NCBI GenBank assembly: GCA_002451015.1
Contig: DKBB01000016.1
Span: 4,308-27,144 of the forward strand
Source: Acidobacteria bacterium UBA6911
GTDB lineage: Bacteria > Acidobacteriota > UBA6911
Direction of reading: 5' to 3'
Length of the DNA: 22,837 bases
Part shown: positions 1 to 7,807 of the stretch, piece after piece
Numbering within the stretch: the first letter of the stretch is position 1
How the letters are laid out: each line of letters starts with the position of its first letter
Program-made: the position numbers and the translations under genes
Notes under the pieces: model-generated
What the model was told of the DNA's origin: nothing
Seen by the model: the letters and a program-made list of their open reading frames with translations, nothing else
Database searches by the model: none

Positions 1-18
1 CCCAGCCAAAGGCTGGGG
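1..18. terminator. Perfect 7-bp hairpin at the window edge
   Basis: Seven bases, CCCAGCC, pair perfectly with GGCTGGG across an AAA loop. A short T run (CTTTTTCCC) follows about ten bases after the stem rather than directly. It may be the terminator of the gene left of the window or a structure inside that gene's end, because two plus-strand frames stay open through it until about base 90. The motif GGCTGGGG recurs at 80-87. The rest of 19-193 is the leader of the next gene and shows no convincing gene. Confidence 0.3.
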
Positions 19-193
19 CATTCTGGCTTTTTCCCGTAAATATAGCGAACCGGCCGGATGCGGCGCCGTATTAAATGCAGGCTGGGGTTGAGCCGTTCTG
101 ATCTTTAGGGCATCATATGATTTGACGTTTCATCATCCTTTTTAACAGGATGGCTAAAAGAGGGAGCCCGGACGGGCGTCAGGGAGTGCTGAG

Positions 194-1585
194 TTGATTA
201 CATCCATATTGGCTTTTATCGTAGTACTCGGAATTACTATTACAATTCATGAATTCGGCCATTTTGCAATGGCTAAACTCTTGAAAATACGCGTTCTCGT
301 ATTCTCAATCGGATTCGGGCCCAAACTCCTGGGCTTTACACGAGGCGGCACTGACTACCGGCTCAGCCCCTTCCCCTTAGGCGGCTATGTAAAAATGGCC
401 GGAGAGACTTACGACAGCGATCGTGAAGGCGCTCCGGACGAATTCCTGTCGCATCCCAGATGGCACCGTTTTCTGGTAGCCATCTCGGGGCCCCTAATGA
501 ACATCTTCCTGGCCGTAGTGATTTTCACCTACTTTTTCACCCAGGGAGTATACGAGCCGAGATACCTTAGGGAACCCGCGGTCGTAGGTCCTGTCGTGGA
601 AAATTCAATTGCCGGACGAACGGGGCTTCAGACAGGCGACCGGATTCTGTCCGTTTACGGAAACTCCGTCAACACCTGGCAAGAGATGGAAATCGCGTTA
701 TTGACCGCCCCTAAAGACTCATTGGATATCAGGGTTTTGCGCGGCGATCGGGTGCTGGCCCTTCACTTCGATACCAAGGAAGTTGACGAGAAGAGTATCG
801 ATGCGGTTGAACCGGCCATACTTGGATTTAAGGCCCCCATTCCAAAGACAATCGTACATAAAGTCTCCAGCGGTTCTCCAGCCGACGCCGCAGGACTGCA
901 GGCCGGGGATCAAATACTGTCCGTGAACGGTAACGGAAAAACCGGTAACACCTACAGTCAGATTCTGAACATTATTTCGGAAAGTGAGGGGATCCCGCTG
1001 GACTTTGAGATATTTCGCCCCCAAGATGGCGCGGAATTCGATGCCTGGCAGACTCCAATGAACCAAATACCCGGGGAAATAATAAAACTCGCCATTACGC
1101 CTGTCGAAAAAGACGGACAGGTGATAATAGGATTTCAATACGATGTCCCATTGATTCGGCACCAGTATGGGGTAGGTGCCTCCATGCTGGAATCCATTCG
1201 CTTTAACTACGAGCAGGCAGCCCTGACTTTCCGGATAATCGGGAGAATGTTGAAAGGATCCGCTTCCGTGCGTACTCTGTCGGGCCCAATCGGAATAGCG
1301 CAAATATCAGGGGATTATGCCCGCGCACGCGATCTGGGTGTTTTTGTCAAATTTATCGGATTTATAAGTCTCCAGCTTGGAATCTTCAACCTTCTCCCCA
1401 TCCCGATACTGGATGGGGGTATGATTGCACTTCTCATCATTGAAGGGGTTATTCGCAGAGACCTCAGCCTCAACCTTAAAGAGAAGATCGTTCAGGTAGG
1501 TTTCGTATTTCTTATCCTCCTGATGGGATTTGCCGTATTCAACGACCTTTCCAAGGTAATCGATTTCGAACGGATCTTCGGCTAG
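194..1585 (+). CDS. rseP: RIP zinc metalloprotease RseP (site-2 protease)
   Basis: This is an inner-membrane zinc protease that cleaves substrates within the membrane, classically anti-sigma factors such as RseA and leftover signal peptides. The first membrane helix carries the zinc motif HEFGH (H19, E20, H23). The second zinc-ligand region, NLLPIPILDGG (D407), is near the C-terminus, followed by one last membrane helix. Two tandem PDZ domains lie at about residues 122-196 and 212-305, each with a G-D-x-I-L-S-V core. The 463 residues match the usual family length of about 450. The start is TTG with a GGGAG-like ribosome site at 182-186; the HExxH position near residue 20 supports it. Upstream family neighbours such as dxr and cdsA would lie outside the window. 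It converges on the STAS gene with only 5 bases between the stops. Confidence 0.96.
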   Translation: MITSILAFIVVLGITITIHEFGHFAMAKLLKIRVLVFSIGFGPKLLGFTRGGTDYRLSPFPLGGYVKMAGETYDSDREGAPDEFLSHPRWHRFLVAISGPLMNIFLAVVIFTYFFTQGVYEPRYLREPAVVGPVVENSIAGRTGLQTGDRILSVYGNSVNTWQEMEIALLTAPKDSLDIRVLRGDRVLALHFDTKEVDEKSIDAVEPAILGFKAPIPKTIVHKVSSGSPADAAGLQAGDQILSVNGNGKTGNTYSQILNIISESEGIPLDFEIFRPQDGAEFDAWQTPMNQIPGEIIKLAITPVEKDGQVIIGFQYDVPLIRHQYGVGASMLESIRFNYEQAALTFRIIGRMLKGSASVRTLSGPIGIAQISGDYARARDLGVFVKFIGFISLQLGIFNLLPIPILDGGMIALLIIEGVIRRDLSLNLKEKIVQVGFVFLILLMGFAVFNDLSKVIDFERIFG

Positions 1586-1590
1586 CTTTT

Positions 1591-1926
1591 TTAGAAGCTG
1601 TCCAGCGCCGGCTGCTCTTCCTCATATACCTGGAATACCGTCAACAGCTTGGTTATTGCAAGCAGCTCCTGAATTTTCCTGGTCAGGCCCAGAAGCTTAA
1701 GCTGTCCGCCGTTGCTGGTGACTGTCGTGTAAGTACTCACCAGCTCCCCGATTCCCGAACTGTCGATATAATTCACCTCAGCAAGGTTCAGAATAATTTT
1801 TTTATCGTTGCTATTCAGCAGTTCACGCACCGTGTTTCGAACCACCATGGTTCCTTCTCCCAACGTAATCCTGCCGCTGCAATCCAGAATCTTAATATCC
1901 CCTACGGTGCGTGTTTTGATTTTCAT
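1591..1926 (-). CDS. STAS-domain anti-sigma factor antagonist (SpoIIAA/RsbV type)
   Basis: This is a small cytoplasmic STAS protein of 111 residues. In partner switching, the unphosphorylated antagonist binds the anti-sigma kinase and frees a sigma factor, and the kinase inactivates it by phosphorylating a conserved serine. That signature is present as Y-I-D-S-S-G-I-G, with S56 aligning with the phosphorylated Ser58 of Bacillus SpoIIAA. I chose the second ATG (1926) because the AAGGAG ribosome site at 1934-1939 is 7 bases from it but only 1 base from the ATG at 1932. The ribosome site touches the stop codon of the upstream kinase gene, so the two are probably translationally coupled. No sigma factor lies nearby, so the target may be encoded elsewhere or may not be a sigma factor. 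Confidence 0.9.
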   Translation of the reverse strand: MKIKTRTVGDIKILDCSGRITLGEGTMVVRNTVRELLNSNDKKIILNLAEVNYIDSSGIGELVSTYTTVTSNGGQLKLLGLTRKIQELLAITKLLTVFQVYEEEQPALDSF

Positions 1927-1937
1927 AACCATTCTCC

Positions 1938-2363
1938 TTAATTTGAAATCTTTTTCATCATGTAGACTTCCGTTCCTCCCTGGGACAGGGACCTGAACTC
2001 AGCTTCGTCCATAAAGGTCCGGATATAGAATATTCCTCTTCCACTCGGTTTCAGAAGATTTTCGGAATCCAACGGGCTCGGGATCTCCTCGACGCGAAAG
2101 CCGTTCCCCTGATCCGTAACGTAAATGGAAATCCTGTCCGGATGGACCTGATAACGGATATCCACCTTTTTATTGACATCCAGCTTGTTTCCATGCTGAA
2201 TCGCGTTCGTTACCGATTCCCGAACGGACATTCCAATCCAGTGCGCGGAGTCCTCGTCAAAACTCATAAATTCCGTCAGGGAATCGGTGAGAATCTGAAT
2301 CAGATCAAGGTTATCCAAAGCGCTACAGATGCTGACCTCGACCTCATTCGCTTTTATAGTCAT
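1938..2363 (-). CDS. RsbW/SpoIIAB-type anti-sigma serine kinase (GHKL ATPase)
   Basis: This is the kinase partner of the STAS protein directly downstream. A single GHKL ATPase domain fills its 141 residues. The N box is E-S-V-T-N-A-I-Q-H-G-N (N53), the G1 box is D-Q-G-N-G-F (D84), and the glycine-rich G2 loop is G-R-G-I-F-Y-I at 108-114, so the ATP site looks intact. In the family it binds and sequesters a sigma factor or, in stand-alone versions, another target, and phosphorylates the STAS antagonist. The gene is first in a two-gene minus-strand unit whose promoter should lie in 2364-2460. No strong ribosome site precedes the ATG. It is convergent with rseP. Confidence 0.9.
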   Translation of the reverse strand: MTIKANEVEVSICSALDNLDLIQILTDSLTEFMSFDEDSAHWIGMSVRESVTNAIQHGNKLDVNKKVDIRYQVHPDRISIYVTDQGNGFRVEEIPSPLDSENLLKPSGRGIFYIRTFMDEAEFRSLSQGGTEVYMMKKISN

Positions 2364-2821
2364 TCTGCGGTATCAGTAGGATTGGAAATCATTAGTGCTA
2401 CATTAAAAAACCAACAGCAATCTTAATCGCCCGACTTCCGGCATGTCAAGACAGAACACCCGATTCCAAATCTGTGTTCAAGTTGCCATGCACGTTCAGA
2501 AAACGGGTTCCGGCAGTCCGGTACATATTGGATTCCACAGAGATCGAAACGCGGATGCCAGGCGTCACATCTCTCGTTCGCCGTTTGTGACATTACTGCA
2601 TATTCTCATGAGGAAACCGGGTTGCGAGAAACATTGAACGGAAAGCCTTTTTTCAAATTCTCCCTGGAACCACCGGTTTCCAGTAATGGCAAACCCGGAA
2701 GTCATGCGTTGAAACAGACTCAGAACACAATTTTTCATATTGCCGTCAATCAATCCACGCGAATTCTATTCATGTATTACAATGGGAAACATCGATTCAT
2801 TAAATTGAGAGGAGATTCTTG
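2364..2821. other. Divergent intergenic region between the RsbW-type gene and the VanZ-like gene
   Basis: About 458 bases separate the two divergent start codons. The region should hold both promoters. Next to the kinase gene there is an AT-rich patch around 2395-2425. The ribosome site of the VanZ-like gene (GAGAGGAG, 2807-2814) closes the region. Short open frames occur on both strands, but they lack ribosome sites and recognisable protein features, so I see no supported gene here. Confidence 0.5.
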
Positions 2822-3211
2822 ATGCAACGATGGCTTTTTCGCTGGGGACCGGCAATTTTATTGATGGGACTAATCTTTATAGCATCCTCCACGGCAGGAT
2901 CCGACATTCCCGATTTCGGAATTATGAACTTCGTCTTTTTGAAAGGGGGACACCTGGTAGGATACGCCCTGCTGGGAGCGGCATACCTGCATGGGATGAT
3001 CTGGCAAAGAACAATTTCGCGCTCTCGTGCCTGGACGGCTGGTATTCTGGTGGTCCTATACGCTATTTCAGACGAATGGCATCAAAGCTTCATACCAGGC
3101 AGGCATCCGGCTCTGACGGACATATGCATCGACACAGCCGGTGGATTCTTAGGCATATCATGCCTGCATTATGTCAGAAAACGTTTTTTGTCTGTGGTAG
3201 GGCGGGATTAA
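2822..3211 (+). CDS. VanZ-like family membrane protein
   Basis: This is a small integral membrane protein of 130 residues with about four hydrophobic helices. The VanZ-family signature is clear in the second half: D-E-W-H-Q-S-F-I-P-G-R, followed by D-I-x-x-D-T-A-G-G. An early K-G-G-H-L-V-G-Y-A-L-L-G segment matches the K-x-x-H-x-x-x-Y family motif. VanZ itself confers low-level teicoplanin resistance, but most chromosomal relatives have no known role, so no resistance phenotype should be inferred. The ATG at 2822 is preferred over the TTG at 2819 because GAGAGGAG ends 7 bases before it. It stands alone on the plus strand and converges with the coiled-coil gene, 10 bases apart. Confidence 0.88.
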   Translation: MQRWLFRWGPAILLMGLIFIASSTAGSDIPDFGIMNFVFLKGGHLVGYALLGAAYLHGMIWQRTISRSRAWTAGILVVLYAISDEWHQSFIPGRHPALTDICIDTAGGFLGISCLHYVRKRFLSVVGRD

Positions 3212-3221
3212 CAACTATGCC

Positions 3222-4145
3222 TCAAGCGTTATCCTTGGGATGCAGCCTGAAAGGGACGGGGTCTCGATTATCCTTAAGATCCGCCTGAATATTCTCGATT
3301 CTACGCTCCTGTGAAAGCAGCATTTCTCTAATGGATGCCACCGAGGGACCTGCCCTTTCATCCAGACCCCCTGCAGCCTCCGTTTTTTCTTCTATACATC
3401 CGTGTTTTACGGTAGATGCAGGCGCCTCGGTAGTCAGGCTGCGAGGTATCGGGATTGAATCCCTTTTGCGATCCCCAGCGGCGATCGCACCGGTATTTTT
3501 CTTTCTATGGGTTCGCTCCATGAGTCTAGCCATGAACAGCTCAAGTTCCTGAATCAGTTTGACCCACTCCAGTTCTTTTTCCTTCAACGCCTGTTCGCGT
3601 TTAATAAGATCCCTCTCCAGCAATTCCTGCTTCTCGGAGCTCTGCCGCCGAATCTGTCCCAGCTCCTCCTCCAGTTTCTGCCGGATTATCGACTGCTCCT
3701 GGGCTAACCTGTTTTTGAAATCCTCATCTTCCTGCTGCCGGCGGGATATCAGAGATTGCCGGTATTCCTCATCTTCCCGCTCTTTCAGTGCTTTTTCTTC
3801 TTCCCAGAGCCGACGTTGGGTTTCCATGAAATTTTCAAACTCGGACTGCTTCAAACGGTGTTCCTCATGGAGTTTTTTCAGCGCAGCGGCGGATGCTTCA
3901 ATTTCATATAAATCCATCAACTCCCTTTTCTTCTGAACCGCAGCCTGCTGAATGGATTTCAACTCATTCAGGGAGTTGATAATTTTGCGCGTAATCCCGG
4001 ACAAGCAGTCTTTCAAATCGGAACTGAGGTGGGAAAAACGCTCTATATCCGCAATAATGCTTCCGAGGTTATGATCTGATTGCTGATTTTCGGTCCTGTC
4101 ACCTTCTCCGGAATGTTCGGACCGATTCGGTGCCGTTTCACTCAT
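3222..4145 (-). CDS. Coiled-coil protein of unknown function
   Basis: I do not recognise this 307-residue protein. It has no signal peptide or membrane helix, so it is probably cytoplasmic. The N-terminus (1-30) is polar and likely disordered. Residues about 30-70 contain a predicted helix with D-I-E-R-F-S-H-L-S-S-D-L-K. Residues about 75-215 are one long, very charged coiled coil rich in Glu, Lys, Arg and Gln, for example E-E-E-K-A-L-K-E-R-E. A basic, Ser/Pro-rich linker follows, and a short helix around 270-295 closes it. The composition resembles structural or scaffolding coiled coils, so database hits to myosin or SMC proteins would be compositional only. It is divergent from ligA and convergent with the VanZ-like gene. 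Confidence 0.75.
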   Translation of the reverse strand: MSETAPNRSEHSGEGDRTENQQSDHNLGSIIADIERFSHLSSDLKDCLSGITRKIINSLNELKSIQQAAVQKKRELMDLYEIEASAAALKKLHEEHRLKQSEFENFMETQRRLWEEEKALKEREDEEYRQSLISRRQQEDEDFKNRLAQEQSIIRQKLEEELGQIRRQSSEKQELLERDLIKREQALKEKELEWVKLIQELELFMARLMERTHRKKNTGAIAAGDRKRDSIPIPRSLTTEAPASTVKHGCIEEKTEAAGGLDERAGPSVASIREMLLSQERRIENIQADLKDNRDPVPFRLHPKDNA

Positions 4146-4449
4146 TTCTACCTCCAGAATGAATCATTGCCCGAAAGAGCCCCGGCAGACTTGAGATTCA
4201 TTACCTGATGAAAACGTATCCCTTAATTTTAATACCCTTCTGCCGCTATTAATAGAAGAATTAATGTATTCTTTTAATTCAACTCATTATGAGAATAAAG
4301 CAACAGCGCGGTTGGCGGCTGTATCGGAAAACTTTGAAGAAATATGGAGTTTCAGGAAGACAATTATGCGTTCCTGTCGCTCCCTTCCACTGATTTTCAA
4401 TAAAATCAGAATATTCCGATTGCAGGCATGTTGATCGGGGAAGTAATTT
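4146..4449. other. Divergent promoter region between the coiled-coil gene and ligA
   Basis: These 304 bases separate two divergent start codons. The stretch 4215-4300 is strongly AT-rich (TTAATTTTAATA, ATTAATAG, TTTTAATTC) and is the best place for promoters of both genes. A small dyad, CTCAT-T-ATGAG, lies at 4283-4293. The ligA ribosome site is probably GGGGAAG near 4437-4443. No gene is supported here. Confidence 0.45.
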
Positions 4450-6504
4450 ATGGCAATGGACAAGAAAGACAATAAAGATTCCGTTGAAAACCGTATTGAG
4501 AAATTACGCGCCGGCATCGAATACCATAACCGCAAATATTATATTGAGGATGATCCCGAGATCAGCGATCTGGAATTTGACCGGTTGATGCAAGAGCTTG
4601 AGGATCTCGAAAGACAGAATCCGGCGATGGTCACTCCGGAAAGCCCGACTCAAAGAGTCGGGGGACAGCCGGTCGCCGGCTTCAGCCAGTCAAGTCATAC
4701 TGTTCCCATGCTTTCGATAGACAACACTTACAGTGAGGAAGAAGTGCGGGAATTTGACGCCCGCATTCGCAGGTGGCTCAGGGATGCCGTTCCCCGATAT
4801 ATCGTCGAACAGAAAATCGACGGGGTTTCCGCGTCTCTTCGTTACGAGCGGGGCTTGTTGAAACTCGGGCTTAGCCGCGGGGACGGCAGAAGAGGAGACG
4901 ATATCACCCATAACCTTCGCACCGTCCGGGACATCCCTCTCCGTATACATCCTTCGGGTCACGCCGTCCCGGAAATACTCGAGATTCGAGGGGAGGTCTA
5001 TATGACTAACACGGAGCTTTCCCGTTTGAACAAGCTCCAGGCGGACCGGGGAGAACGGATTTTTGCCAACTGCAGGAATGCAACAGCCGGGAGCCTCAAG
5101 CTTCTGGATCCGGCCCAATGCGCCCTTCGGGGCCTCCGCTTTTTCGCATACGGCGAGGGAGAACTGAAAGGCATAGATCTTTCTTGCCATAATGCATTCC
5201 TTCGTCTTCTCATGGATTTCGGTGTTCCGGTTGTCCGTCACAGCGGAGTGCTCGAAAACATTGACGACGCATTGAATTTTTGCCAGGACCTTCTGGAAAA
5301 ACGGGATACCTTCGACTACGAAACAGACGGCATTGTCATCAAAGTCAACGACTTCGCCCAACGTGAAACGCTGGGAACCACAAGCAAATCGCCCAGGTGG
5401 GTAATGGCTTACAAAGTGGAACTGTGGCAGGCAAGCACACGGATCAGAGAAATTAATGTACAGGTCGGCAAAACAGGCACACTCACACCGGTGGCGGAGC
5501 TTGAGACCGTCGAAATCGCTGGCACGAAAGTATCCAGAGCGAACCTGCACAACGCCGACGAGATCTCCCGAAAGGATATCCGTATCGGCGATACTGTCAT
5601 TGTTGAGAAAGCCGGCAAAATAATTCCCCATGTCGTCAGGGTCGAACTGGAAAAACGATCCGGCACTGAGAAACCTTACAGGTTTCCGACAAAATGCCCG
5701 ACCTGCAACGGTGAAGTGGCCCGCGATGAGGGCGGAGTGTACATTCGGTGCATCAATCCCTCCTGCCCGGCACAACTGAAGGAGCGTCTCCGTTTTTACG
5801 CTTCCAGACAGGCGATGGATATAGAAGGGCTGGGACCCGCCTTGATCGATCAGCTCGTGGACCGTGGAATCGTCGGATCGCTGACGGATCTATACACCCT
5901 TACTGCGGAAGTACTGGCCGGGCTGGACCGTATGGGGGAAAAATCGGCCGAGAACATCATTCAAGCCATTGCCACCAGTAAAAACCGCGGATTGACAAGG
6001 GTGCTGACCGCCCTGGGAATCCGGCATGTAGGCGAACATAACGCCGCGCTGCTAGCAGGGGAGTTCGGAGACATAGATGCCCTGATGGAAGCTCCGGTGG
6101 ATTTTCTGGCGCAGATTCCGGGAGTAGGTCCGATTGTGGCTGAAAGCGTATTCAAATTCTTCCGCAGCGAAGCCGGGATCCGGACGATCGAAAGCCTGAA
6201 ACAAAACGGTCTAGACATGACCCAGGATAAAACGACGCATTCGCTTTCCACCGATTCTGCAATCAAAGGAAAAACTTTCGTACTGACAGGGGCCATGGAA
6301 ACCTTCGGTCGCACAGAACTGGAAGAACGCATCCGCAGTCAGGGCGGCAAAGCCACCTCCAGCGTTTCGCGAAATACTGATTACGTGGTAGCCGGAAGCA
6401 ATCCGGGAAGCAAGCTGGATAAGGCAAAAAAACTAGGCATCAAGATACTGAACGAAGAAGAATTCTATACCATGTTCAACCCGGATAAAGGAGACGGGAA
6501 ATAA
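4450..6504 (+). CDS. ligA: NAD-dependent DNA ligase LigA
   Basis: LigA seals single-strand nicks in DNA using NAD+, joining Okazaki fragments and finishing repair. All expected parts are present in 684 residues, the normal length. The N-terminal Ia domain has the Y-H-N-R-K-Y-Y and D-x-E-F-D-x-L-M motifs that bind NMN. The adenylation site is K122 in E-Q-K-I-D-G. An OB fold follows, then the four-cysteine zinc finger C416, C419, C434 and C439, then helix-hairpin-helix repeats (about 455-590, e.g. I-P-G-V-G-P). A C-terminal BRCT domain covers about 603-675. The start ATG follows a GGGGAAG ribosome site; an in-frame ATG two codons later is possible. pdxB follows after 49 bases. Confidence 0.98.
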   Translation: MAMDKKDNKDSVENRIEKLRAGIEYHNRKYYIEDDPEISDLEFDRLMQELEDLERQNPAMVTPESPTQRVGGQPVAGFSQSSHTVPMLSIDNTYSEEEVREFDARIRRWLRDAVPRYIVEQKIDGVSASLRYERGLLKLGLSRGDGRRGDDITHNLRTVRDIPLRIHPSGHAVPEILEIRGEVYMTNTELSRLNKLQADRGERIFANCRNATAGSLKLLDPAQCALRGLRFFAYGEGELKGIDLSCHNAFLRLLMDFGVPVVRHSGVLENIDDALNFCQDLLEKRDTFDYETDGIVIKVNDFAQRETLGTTSKSPRWVMAYKVELWQASTRIREINVQVGKTGTLTPVAELETVEIAGTKVSRANLHNADEISRKDIRIGDTVIVEKAGKIIPHVVRVELEKRSGTEKPYRFPTKCPTCNGEVARDEGGVYIRCINPSCPAQLKERLRFYASRQAMDIEGLGPALIDQLVDRGIVGSLTDLYTLTAEVLAGLDRMGEKSAENIIQAIATSKNRGLTRVLTALGIRHVGEHNAALLAGEFGDIDALMEAPVDFLAQIPGVGPIVAESVFKFFRSEAGIRTIESLKQNGLDMTQDKTTHSLSTDSAIKGKTFVLTGAMETFGRTELEERIRSQGGKATSSVSRNTDYVVAGSNPGSKLDKAKKLGIKILNEEEFYTMFNPDKGDGK

Positions 6505-6510
6505 AAGTTC

Positions 6511-6540
6511 GAACGTTTGGCGTTGAACGTTTGAATGTTT
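6511..6540 (+). repeat. Short GAACGTTTG direct repeat between ligA and pdxB
   Basis: GAACGTTTG occurs at 6511-6519 and again at 6525-6533, a 14-base step, and a degenerate third copy (TTGAATGTTT) follows at 6531-6540. The core AACGTT is itself palindromic. It occupies most of the 49-base gap between ligA and pdxB. Confidence 0.6.
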
Positions 6541-6553
6541 ATAAAGGACATCC

Positions 6554-7708
6554 ATGATCATTACCATTGATAGGGCGATCCCGTACTGGAAGGATGCATT
6601 TTCCGGTCTTGGTGAAATCCGTCCATTTTCCGGAAGAGATCTCAGGAAGGAAACCTTTCGTGACGCCGATGTATTGATTGTCCGCTCCATAACACCGGTC
6701 GATTCTTCCCTTATTGAAGGCAGTTCCGTCCGTTTCGTGGCCGCCGCGAGTGCCGGGATCGATCACATCGACCAGCAGTATCTGAAAACCAGGGGAATCG
6801 GATTCGGTTATGCGCCGGGCTGCAATGCAAACTCGGTGGCGGAATATATTGCGACCGCCCTCTGTGTTTTTGCTTCCAGAAGAGGGTGGAATTTACAAGA
6901 AAAATCAATCGCCGTAATCGGCGTAGGAAATGTGGGGTCTCTTGTCGAACAGAAAGCGCGGGCTTTCGGAATGGATGTGCTCCTTTGCGATCCCCCTCTG
7001 CGGGATCGCACGCACGATCCGAAATATAAAGATTTCGAGGAGGTTCTCGGCGCCGATTTTTTGACATTTCATGTGCCGCTTGTAAAGAAAGAACCGTATC
7101 CAACACTTCATATGCTGGACAGAAGTATCCTGGACGGATTGTCGCCCAATCAGGTGCTCATCAATTCCTCAAGAGGAGCGGTTTTCTCCAATCAGGATCT
7201 GAAAGCGGCCCTTCAAAGGAAAAAAATTGAGGGTGCCGTCCTCGACGTATGGGAGGATGAGCCGCAAATCGACTATTCCCTTCTGGACCTTGTCGATATC
7301 GGAACACCGCATATTGCGGGAAGTTCCCTGGATGGTAAAATTCGCGCCACGGAAATGGTCTGTAAAGACTTGCATGATTTTTTCGGGATTCCATCGCCAT
7401 GGACAGGCGATTCAGTATGCCCCGACGCTGTCATAATCCACCCTGAGAAGGGATGCACGGGGCAGGATGCTGTATTATCCGTACTTTTACAGGCTTACAA
7501 TATTCTGAATGACGACGGGAACCTGAGAAAACTCGGAGGGATTGTCCCGCTACCCGATGCAAACAGAGAGTTCGACCGGCTTCGGAGCGAATATAGTTTT
7601 CGGCCGGAATTTCGCCATTTTATTGTCGATTTATACGAACCATGCGTAGAATTATCCGTCATATTTGAGGCATTGGGTTTTAAAGTCCGTAAAAGAGCAG
7701 TAACATAA
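6554..7708 (+). CDS. pdxB: 4-phosphoerythronate dehydrogenase PdxB
   Basis: PdxB oxidises 4-phospho-D-erythronate in the DXP-dependent route to pyridoxal phosphate. The protein is a D-isomer-specific 2-hydroxyacid dehydrogenase of 384 residues (E. coli PdxB has 378). The NAD-binding motif is G-V-G-N-V-G at 123-128. The catalytic triad appears as R207 (N-S-S-R-G), E236 (D-V-W-E-D-E-P) and H253 (T-P-H-I-A-G), almost the same numbers as in E. coli. The run P-G-C-N-A-N-S-V-A-E-Y and the C-terminal extension beyond the catalytic domain favour PdxB over SerA or other relatives. The ribosome site is AAAGGA, 6545-6550. It probably shares transcripts with ligA. Confidence 0.9.
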   Translation: MIITIDRAIPYWKDAFSGLGEIRPFSGRDLRKETFRDADVLIVRSITPVDSSLIEGSSVRFVAAASAGIDHIDQQYLKTRGIGFGYAPGCNANSVAEYIATALCVFASRRGWNLQEKSIAVIGVGNVGSLVEQKARAFGMDVLLCDPPLRDRTHDPKYKDFEEVLGADFLTFHVPLVKKEPYPTLHMLDRSILDGLSPNQVLINSSRGAVFSNQDLKAALQRKKIEGAVLDVWEDEPQIDYSLLDLVDIGTPHIAGSSLDGKIRATEMVCKDLHDFFGIPSPWTGDSVCPDAVIIHPEKGCTGQDAVLSVLLQAYNILNDDGNLRKLGGIVPLPDANREFDRLRSEYSFRPEFRHFIVDLYEPCVELSVIFEALGFKVRKRAVT

Positions 7709-7807
7709 CCCAGCCCGGGTTCCATCGCACAGATGTTGGGAACCGGCAATGCAACCGACGCGCGGCTGGCGGGCATGGAAATAATGGCGATTCAGGAAAC
7801 GGCATTT

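Noticed and set aside
2..91. Possible C-terminal end of an upstream gene in plus-strand frame 2
   Set aside because: Another plus-strand frame is equally open over most of this stretch, neither resembles a known protein end, and the stretch starts with a perfect hairpin, so coding is not supported.
2622..2822. 66-codon plus-strand frame whose stop overlaps the VanZ-like start
   Set aside because: It needs a TTG start without a ribosome site, has no recognisable protein features, and the VanZ-like gene has its own strong ribosome site inside the frame's last codons.
4690..5775. 361-codon minus-strand frame inside ligA
   Set aside because: It is fully antisense to the conserved LigA protein and its translation shows no domain; it arises from codon bias of the real gene.
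7707..7721. AACCC/GGGTT hairpin over the pdxB stop as a terminator
   Set aside because: The 5-bp stem has no T run after it, so intrinsic termination is not supported.
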